Position numbers and translations under genes: made by a program | Source: Adenanthera pavonina | Lineage: Eukaryota > Streptophyta > Magnoliopsida > Fabales > Fabaceae | Assembly (NCBI GenBank): GCA_026686845.1 | Contig: JAIVEN010000002.1 | Location: forward strand, 36,287,001-36,351,000 | Direction: 5' to 3' | DNA: 64,000 nt | Shown: positions 56,847 through 64,000 of the stretch, one piece after another | Position numbering within the stretch: the first letter of the stretch is position 1 | How the letters are laid out: every line of letters begins with the position of its first letter | Notes under the pieces: generated by a model | Told to the model about the DNA's origin: nothing | What the model saw: the letters and a program-made list of their open reading frames with translations, nothing else | Databases searched by the model: none

Positions 56847-57498
56847 AGGAGCATGTGCCAAGCTTGTGACCTTTTAAGTAGTGTTCTTTAATTAAATAAT
56901 TTAGCAATTTCGTTTTTTTTATTACTTAATTCAGAAATAAGGTTTTGACAATTAGTTTCCTATTTTGAATTTATTTGTGAGGATCTCTTTAGATTTGATT
57001 TTGTTTCCTATTTTTGGGCACCACTTATTCAGCATGTATCTAGTCTTATTTTTGTGTAAGGTGGTGCCATTCTAAGAGATTTAGGATCCAAACTATTTTT
57101 AGCAAATTAGGGCTAGGGTTTTTGCTTTCTTTTCCTTTAAAAACGTCACTTTTGTACTTGCAAAAGGGGGAGATGAATGAATAGTGCGTTTTTGACAAAA
57201 ACTTTGTGAGTTTTCTTGTTCTCTTGGTGAGCTTGAGAGACTCTTTGGCATATCAAAGAGAGTGGTCTTCTCTTTGTGGTGTCTATAGCTAAGGTTTCAA
57301 GAAACAAGTTTTCTTGGGGTCTTGCTTCTTGACCAATATCTTCTATTCTTCCTATTCGTGCATTCTTCTGTTTATCTTTTCTGTTTGTTCAACGTGTTCT
57401 TGGTATTTTATTTACTTCTCTTTGATCCTAGCACGATCCTTACGTTTCCCATTCGATTGAAGGTTCGTGAGACAAGTTCTACACGGGTTTTTTTATCA
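56552..57498 (+). mobile_element. 3' LTR of the LTR-B non-autonomous element
   Basis: It begins TGATGGAATACAAGCTAGGC after the polypurine tract and ends GGGTTTTTTTATCA, sharing the extended T run with the 5' LTR at 48086, which supports pairing of the two. It is followed directly by minus-strand LTR-E. Confidence 0.93.
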
Positions 57499-58318
57499 AC
57501 CTCCCAAGAACAAGTCTTAGGCAACTCAAGAACCCAACCAAAAACAACGGAAGCAATCCAATGCAATTGGGAGACCGAATGGAACCTCTAGAGAGAACTC
57601 TACCAACCCCAAACACAAGACGCCACAAGAGTTGGTATATTCTCTTGATAAGTCGAATCCGTATTCTAGGAAGAACACGAAGAACCCTAACAATCTCACA
57701 CGAAATTGAAGAGAGAAATCACTCAAAATATTATTCAAATCAGATTTGCAGTGTGGCACCATATGGTCTATAAATAATAATAGAAATCCTAATCCTAGTC
57801 CTAATAGAATAAGTGATTCCTTATAGATAAGGCTTATCCTTTTGTTTTTTTACTTTTAAATTCAAATTTGAATTAAATCTTAAGTTGGCCTCATAAATAC
57901 AAGTGAGAACCAATCAAAAACTGATCAAATCTAATCTGGAAAAAATCAAATCAAAAATAAAACGAAAATTCAAAATAAATTAAAAAGGAATAAATCTAAT
58001 CCTAAAGTCACATGACTCATTAATGAAGCACATGACTTCCTTTAATCAAGCTCTTCTATTTGGACTTGGGTTGGGCCATTAAGATCTTCAAATTGGGCCT
58101 CCAAATAAATGATCATTCTTTTTGGATTAGAAGGTGGCTCCATTTGCTCTAAGTCTTCCAAATAGATGGGCTCTTTCTCCTTAAGCTCTTAGACCAATCC
58201 TAGCAAGGCCTCTTTCATGGCTTTTATCCTACCTCTTATCATTGGGCCTCCTACTCCTTGAAGAGGGTCTTTGGGCACATTGGATCTCCATGATTGAGAG
58301 TTCACTTGTTCTCTATCA
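57499..58318 (-). mobile_element. 3' LTR of autonomous element E (minus strand)
   Basis: The LTR start (TGATAGAGAACAAGTGAAC on the minus strand) is at 58318, next to the polypurine tract GGAGGGAGGGAA. The distal end near 57499 seems truncated against LTR-B. By eye about ten differences from the matching 380 bp of the 5' LTR at 63296-63677, so moderately young. TATAAATAATA on the plus strand at 57769 marks the probable promoter region. Confidence 0.9.
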
Positions 58319-59766
58319 TTCCCTCCCTCCTCAAAAGGATTCGTCCTCGAATCTGCAACATCAAATAAGGACAAGTCTGAAACGTTGAAAGTAGCACTAA
58401 CATTGCCATAGGAACTAGGCAAGTCAATCTTGTAGGCATTGTCATTAATCCTTTCCAGGACTTGAAAAGGGCCATCTCCTCTCGGTTGCAACTTAGATTT
58501 CCTTTGCACTGGAAACCTTTCCTTTCTCAAGTGTACCCAAACCCAATCTCCAGGGTTCAATACAACTCGCCTTCGGCCTTTGCTTGCTTGCTGAGCATAT
58601 TGTTCATTCCTCCTTTCTATATTGACTCGAACTTTAGCATGAAGTTCCTGCACAAACTTAGCTTTTTCCTTGCCATCAAGGTTAGTTCTTTCATGCATAG
58701 GCAAAGGTAAAAGATCTAAGGGAGTCAAAGGATTAAATCCATACACAATCTCGAAGGGGGAATAAGATGTAGTGGAATGAACTACTCTATTGTATGCAAA
58801 TTCAATATGAGACAAGCAACCCTCCCAGTTTTTCAAATTCTTCTGAATGATTGCACGCAATAAAGTAGTGAGTGTCCTATTTACTACTTCTGTTTGTCCA
58901 TCAGTTTGTGGATGTGCAGTTGTAGAAAATAAAAGTTTAGTTCCAAGTTTATTCCAAAGAGTCCTCCAAAAATGACTAAGAAACTTTACATCCCTATCAC
59001 TCACAATTGTTCTTGGTAAACCATGCAATCGCACAATCTCTTTAAAGAATAGATTAGCAATATGAACAGCATCATTAGTCTTAGAGCATGCAATAAAATG
59101 TGCCATTTTACTAATTCTATCCACAACAACAAAGATGCTATCTTTTCCACTTTGAAACCTAGGGAGCCCTAACACAAAATCCATAGATATATCAGTCCTA
59201 GGTTGGTTAGGAACGGGGAGTGGGGAATACAATCCATGCGATTTAATCTTTGATTTAGCATGTTTGCATGTTATGCATTTATCACACAGAACAACATCAC
59301 ACCTCATAGCAGGCCAAAAGAAATGTTCATGCAACACACTATAGGTTTTATCAATGCCAAAATGGCCCATTAAACCACCACCATGAGCTTCCTTCAAAAG
59401 TAATTCACGCATTGAACAAGAAGGAATACAAAGTTTATCTCTTTTGAAAAGAAAACCTTCAAATATGAAATAATCTTGAAAACCATGTTTTTCACAAGAA
59501 TTCCAAATCTTCCCAAAATCAGAATCAGATTCATGTAATCCCTTAAGCATCTCAAAACCAAGCAATCGAGTTTGTAAAGAAGTAAGAAGAGTATACCTGC
59601 GAGATAGAGCATCCGCTACCACATTCTCCTTACCTTGTTTGTGCTTGATCACATATGGAAAGGTCTCAATAAATTCCAACCATCGGGCATGTTTTTTATT
59701 CAACTTACCTTGTGACTTTTGGTACTTTAAACTCTCATGATCAGAATGTATGATAAATTCTTTAGG
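58189..59766 (-). pseudogene. Integrase and CRM C-terminus of element E
   Basis: The 504-codon frame (59703-58189) starts in the RNase H end (KQGKENVVADALSRR). Then the zinc-binding module (H107, H114, C140, C143), integrase core D175 (SMDF), D236 (VSDRD) and E272 (QTEVVNR), the C-terminal module (NPGDWVWVHLRKERFP, PRGDGPFQVLERINDNAYKI) and the CRM end (VADSRTNPFEEGGNDR). The last 42 codons lie in the LTR (DPLQGVGGPMIRGRIKAMKE). All catalytic residues are present. The frame is separated from RT by a TGA at 59765-59767 where Trp is expected (HYL-stop-PKEF). This is the most complete integrase in the window. Confidence 0.93.
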
Positions 59767-61062
59767 TCAAAGATAATGTTGCCAAGTTTCTAAAGTTCTC
59801 TTTAAGGCATAAAGTTCTTTATCATAAGTGGAGTAGTTTAAAGTGGAACCACTGAGCTTTTCACTAAAGTAAGCAATTGGCCTATTATCTTGCATTAAGA
59901 CAGCTCCAATACCCAAACCAGATGCATCACACTCAATCTCAAAAACTTTGCTAAAATCTGGTAAAACAAGTAGTGGTGCATTGGTGAGTTTTTCTTTTAA
60001 AGCGTTGAAAGCTTTCTCTTGTGCCTCACCCCATTTAAATGTGACATGCTTTTTAACTAACTCATTCAAAGGTGCTGCTATAGATGAAAAATCTTTAACA
60101 AACCACCTATAAAAGCTAGCTAAGCCATGGAAAGATCTCACCTTATTAGCATTCTTTGGAGTAGACCAGTCTTGAATTGCTTTAACCTTTTCTTCATCTA
60201 CTTGGATCCCTTGAGCACCCACAACAAGAAACACAACAGAATCCATGCAAAAGGAACACTTTTGAATGTTTGCATAAAGCTTATTTGCTCTAAGAGTATT
60301 AAAGACTTCACGCAAATACACTATGTCGTCTTCCAAATTCTTGCTATATACTAAAATGTCATCAAAATAAACCACAATAAACTTTCCTATGAATGAACGG
60401 AAGACATGATTCATAAGACTCATGAATGTACTATGAGCATTAGTTAATCCAAAAGGCATTACCAACCATTCATAAAGTCCAAATTTCGTCTTAAATGCAG
60501 TTTTCCACTCATCTCCTTCTTTCATTCGAATTTGATGATAACCACTCCTAAGATCAATCTTAGAAAACAATGCAGAACCATGCAATTCATCAAGCATATC
60601 ATCTAGCCTAGGGATAGGGTAGCGATACTTAACCGTTATTTTGTTGATAGCTCGGCAATCCACACACATTCGCCATGATCCATCTTTCTTAGGAACTAGG
60701 ATGACCGGTACCGCACAAGGGCTTAAACTTTCACGCACAAAGCCTTTTCTCATGAGCTCCTCTACTTGTCTTTGGATCTCCTTAGTTTCTTCGGGATTGG
60801 CTCTATATGCTGGTTTATTTGGAATGGCAGATCCAGGGATGAAATCAATTCTATGTTCTATGCCTCTTAGAGGAGGCAAACCATTTGGAATTTCTTCCGG
60901 AAAAATATCACCAAATTCCTGCAAAAGATAGATAACACTAGAAGGCAAAGAAGTATCAAGGTTGTTAGTACAAAAATAGGTGTCCTTGTACAAAAGCACA
61001 AAGACTTTTTGTCTTGCCATTAGTGCACTCTTCACCTCTCCTTTTTCCATGAATAAGCTCAA
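59767..61062 (-). pseudogene. Reverse transcriptase and RNase H of element E
   Basis: 431 codons: PR-RT linker (GDIFPEEIPNGLPPLRGIEH), RT fingers (PCAVPVILVPKKDGSWRMCV), palm (LFSKIDLRSGYHQIRMKEGD, GLYEWLVMPFGLTNAHSTFM), catalytic YFDD at 232-235 intact, thumb and connection, RNase H start (FEIECDASGLGIGAVLMQ). The GDEWKTAFKT and GLYEWLVMPFG wording is that of the CRM clade. Two residues (GF) are missing in FL-VVGAQG at about 280 relative to D1. The frame begins with a four-base overlap with the gag-PR frame (TTGA near 61062-61059), i.e. a frameshift. It ends at TGA for Trp. Confidence 0.93.
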
Positions 61063-62465
61063 GCTCTTGTTTTGTTCAGTCTCTCTTTCTTTTCTGCACT
61101 CTTTTTCTTTTCTCTTACATTCTTTCCACTCTTTTCATTTTTCTGCATTTTTCCTTTCTCTTTCTCTTCTTTTTCTTTCTCATGCCTCTCTCTTTCTCTT
61201 TTCTCTCTATAATCACTTATAATTCTGTACTGATCTTCATATGCTTGCATTGGCCTAAGAGGCCTAAGCACAATGTTACGCCCTTCAAACACAAAGGAGT
61301 AGAAATTTCTATAGCCGTCATGAGTCACGCGCCTGTCAAATTGCCATGGACGACCAAGAAGTAGATGTCCTGCATACATAGGTGCTACATCGCATAACAC
61401 CTTGTCATGGTATTTGCCAATAATAAATGATACTTGAACTTGCTTGGTGACTTTCATCTCACCACAATCAGTTAGCCATTGCAAATTGTAAGGCTTTGGA
61501 TGTTTTAGAGTAGGCAAGTTCAGTTTCTCCACAAGTAAAGTACTAGCAACATTAGTGCAACTACCACCATCAATAACCAAGCTACACACCTTGTCTTGAA
61601 TGAAGCATCTAGTATGGAAAATCTCTTCTCTTTGCTCATCATCATGTTTCTCATCTTTTGGTTGAGCATTGAGAATTCTTTGAGTAACAAGTGCATTACC
61701 ATGTACAGGATCAGTATATTCATTATCTGAACAAGATTCTAAAGGAGGCATATCATCTAAAGCATGAGGATCTTTATCAGAATCTTCACAAGAATCTTCA
61801 CTATCAACTCGCCTATTATCAAGGATAACCATGGTTCTTTTGTTTGGACATTGAGCAGAAATATGCCCAAAGCCTTGACATCTAAAGCAACGCAAGGTGC
61901 TAAATTTAGAAGAGGATTTTGATTCAGAAGTACCTTTAAATGCAGAAGCCTTCATCTTCACATCTTCTTTATTCTTTTGGGCTGATTTGGAGTTTTGATC
62001 TTCATCTCTTGTTCTTGACTCTTTTCGCTTGAAGAGAGGATTAGTTCTCCAAGGAACAGAGTTAGTTCTCCTACTTTTCAATTGCTTCTCCAAGTGGACA
62101 GCTTTATGAAGCAATTCTTCCATATCCAAGTAATGTTCTAGCTCAATTCTTTCACGGATTTCAGTTCTTAATCCACCAATGAAGCGGGCCATTGTCTGCT
62201 CTTCATCTTCGTTAACATCAGCTCGGATCATAGCCATCTCCATCTCTTTATGATACTCTTCAATGCTCATAGATCCCTGTTCAAGTTTCTGCAATCTTGT
62301 ATGTAAATCACGATGGTAATAGGAAGGGATATACCTCTTACGCATAATGGTTCTCATGTCACGCCATGTGTTGATGGGTTCTTCACCATTCCTTCTTCTA
62401 GTACGTTGTAATTTATCCCACCAAACACTAGCATATCCAGTAAACTCAACAGCTGCAAGTTTCAC
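61059..62465 (-). pseudogene. Gag (C-terminal part), zinc knuckle and protease of element E
   Basis: 468 codons: gag core (VKLAAVEFTGYASVWWDKLQ with preceding residues; NTWRDMRTIMRKRYIPSYYH, LEQGSMSIEEYHKEMEMAMI, ARFIGGLRTEIRERIELEHY), a basic region, CCHC zinc knuckle C193-C206 (CFRCQGFGHISAQC), an acidic spacer, and protease from about 285 with VIDGGSCTNVAS at 297-308 and HLLLGRPWQFDR at 367-378. A Lys/Glu-rich linker (420-460) follows. The frame ends at 61059 by frameshift just before RT. A stop near 62492 (expected Glu, VELVF-stop-CHNYSEE) separates it from the first part of gag. The gag second half and zinc knuckle here are what the non-autonomous ORFs lack. Confidence 0.93.
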
Positions 62466-62568
62466 TTTCTTTTCTTCTGAGTAGTTATGACATTAAAAAA
62501 CGAGCTCTACTTTCCTCTCCCATTCAAGGTATAAGTCAGGATCCATTTTGCCTTGGAATGAGGGAATT

Positions 62569-62799
62569 TTAAGCTTGATGTCCTAAATCATTGTCTTTCT
62601 TGGAGGAAGATTTGCTTTTTGAGTTGGAACCCGTTTCAGAATCATGCTCTTCTTCATCGTTGGTTCTACTTCTGGACTTTTTCGAATGCATCTCAGATTT
62701 CATGTCAGCCATATCATTTCTGATGTTTTTGAGTTCATCATGGAATGCTTTGATCAAGAATTTCATATCAACTTCACCTTCACTTTCACTGCCTGTCAT
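62569..62799 (-). pseudogene. Gag N-terminus of element E
   Basis: ATG at 62799 (TGSESEGEVDMKFLIKAFHD), then a Ser/Lys/Glu-rich stretch. A one-base shift near 62588 ends the frame at DLGHQA; the other frame continues IKLKIPSFQGKMDPDLYLEW to the stop near 62492. The start context is CAG-GTTCTTGAAACAATG, parallel to the other families. Confidence 0.88.
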
Positions 62800-63295
62800 T
62801 GTTTCAAGAACCTGTAGAACGAATTAAAACAAAGAAAAATTGAAAGTTAGGAAACTCACTCCCTCTTCTCACGTGTTTCACTCAATTCTTGTATAACAAT
62901 TCACTCGTGTTTGCACTCTTTATTGGCTTTTTCTAACAATGACCTCACAAATCTCTTCTTGCCTTTTACCTCTCTTATAAGGTGCTTATGTTGCTCTTAA
63001 TGGAATCAAATAACCTATCAAGAGAATCAAGTTAGTTTGAGTGGCAATCAAATGTTCAAGATAGCAAGGGACCCTTAAGAATTCAAAGGAGAGAGAGACT
63101 CAAGAACTCTAGACACAAATAATAGTGTAGAATCAAAACTTTTCTTACTAAGATATGAGAATTAGCACACCAGACACAAGATAAATCAATTTAAAGGGTG
63201 AGCCAAATTTCAAGATTGATTTTTACTGCTCAAGATCAAATCTTTTTCTCTCTCTCTTCTTTTTTTTTTGGCCTTTCTTTTCTCTTTTTTTCCCA
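62800..63295 (-). other. 5' leader of element E
   Basis: Minus-strand leader with AACACGAGTGAATTG and GTGAAACACGTGAGAAG near 62865-62910, as in the other families, and a CT-rich plus-strand tract (63240-63290). No PBS is found next to the LTR: the joint at about 63295 lacks both the LTR end and TGGTATCAGAGC, so a small deletion is likely there. Confidence 0.8.
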
Positions 63296-63677
63296 AAAAC
63301 AAGTCTTAGGCAACTCAAGAACCCAACCAAAAACAACGGAAGCAACCCAATGCAATTGAGAGACCGAATGGAACCTCTAGAGAGAACTCTAGCAACTCTA
63401 AACACAAGACGCCACAAGAGTTGGTATATTCTCTTGATAAGTCGAATCCGTATTCTAGGAAGAACACGAATAACCCTAACAATCTCACACGAAATTGAAG
63501 AGAGAAATCACTCAAAATATTATTCAAATCTGATTTGCAGTGTGGCACCATATGGTCTATAAATAATAATAGAAATCATAATCCTAGTCCTAATAGAATA
63601 AGTGATTCCTTATAGATAAGGCTTATCCTTTTGATTTTTTACTTTTAAATTCAAATTTGAATTAAATCTTAAGTTGG
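63296..63677 (-). mobile_element. 5' LTR of element E (minus strand), interrupted at the window edge
   Basis: It matches 57509-57888 with about ten differences, then stops at AAGTTGG (63677) where another LTR begins; in the 3' LTR the sequence continues CCTCATAAATAC. The rest presumably lies beyond the window. Confidence 0.9.
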
Positions 63678-64000
63678 TGATAGAGGATGGCTTGGACAAA
63701 TTCAAGAACATGGGAGGAAGCCTTATCACTTGAAAAGATTCAAGCCCAAGAGAAGCCCATTGGAAGAGATTACTTAAAAGATCATGTGCTTCACTAAAAT
63801 AGCATGTGACTTAAGCATTATTGGGCTTAATTAGTATTAATTTCGTTTTTATTAATTATAGGCTGAACTTTGTTAATTAATAAAGCCCAATTAGTTAATT
63901 AGTAGTCTTTTTGATAGCCCACATTGTAAATAAACATGTCATGTGCCAAACATGTGACTTCATTAATGTGGTGGCATGTTTATAAGGGCTTAAACATTAT
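63678..64000 (+). mobile_element. LTR (A3 subtype), start only, inserted in LTR-E
   Basis: TGATAGAGGATGGCTTGGAC, as at 29822. A 5-bp duplication of GTTGG is expected after its end outside the window. Confidence 0.9.

Noticed and set aside
58189..59703. A chromodomain at the integrase C-terminus
   Set aside because: The sequence after the GPY/F-like module is the short CRM end, not a chromodomain; no aromatic cage pattern was seen.
1..64000. Assignment to a named species or named satellite family
   Set aside because: No single-copy gene or diagnostic sequence allows it without a database search; only flowering plant, probably eudicot, is supportable.

Overview
The window is repeat-dense, host-gene-free nuclear DNA of a flowering plant, most likely a eudicot (inferred from style; species not identified). 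It looks pericentromeric or centromeric. It combines a higher-order tandem satellite with nested Ty3/gypsy retrotransposons. Their protease, reverse transcriptase, integrase and LTR-overlapping C-terminus resemble the CRM (centromeric chromovirus) clade: PR with an IDGGSCTN core, RT with GDEWKTAFKT and GLYEWLVMPFGLTNA, and a polyprotein end around DSRTNPFEEGGND that runs into the 3' LTR. All readable primer-binding sites are TGGTATCAGAGC-type (initiator Met tRNA). No rRNA, tRNA, CRISPR or single-copy host gene was seen.

Layout. 1-13294: satellite array of 15 full units plus one partial, unit 871 bp (units 1-4, 13-16) or about 793 bp (units 5-12). Each unit is built of diverged monomers of about 165 bp. 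13295-27057: nested elements of both strands: a decayed pol-containing element with LTR family D (minus strand), a solo LTR-B inside its RT, pieces of non-autonomous elements, an LTR-C with a fivefold promoter repeat, and a minus-strand gag with its leader and 5' LTR-C, the leader holding an LTR-D2 which itself holds a solo LTR-B. 27058-28624, 32385-33181 and 37059-38009: older satellite of the same family (about 788 bp period), split by element G (28625-32384, TSD TCATC) and by a truncated compound element (33182-37058). 38010-47105: non-autonomous element with LTR-D, whose gag is split by a minus-strand LTR-C (TSD TGGAG), itself split by a non-autonomous LTR-A element (TSD AAATC). 47106-57498: non-autonomous LTR-B element containing a younger LTR-A element (51150-56274) with an intact 822-codon ORF. 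57499-63677: nearly complete but mutated autonomous element with LTR-E (minus strand). 63678-64000: start of another LTR-A type LTR.

How the parts fit. The E and D1 copies carry the gag-PR-RT-RNaseH-INT machinery. The A, B and D2 elements encode only the N-terminal half of gag, an acidic and then a Lys/Arg-rich linker, a hydrophobic Ser/Cys/Phe-rich region, an integrase C-terminal-like segment (DPGDW...LQPR...FQV) and the CRM C-terminal motif that crosses into the LTR. They lack zinc knuckle, protease, RT, RNase H and the integrase core. They share PBS, polypurine tract and leader motifs with the autonomous copies, as expected for elements mobilised in trans. Family names A-E, D2, F and G are local labels for this report only.
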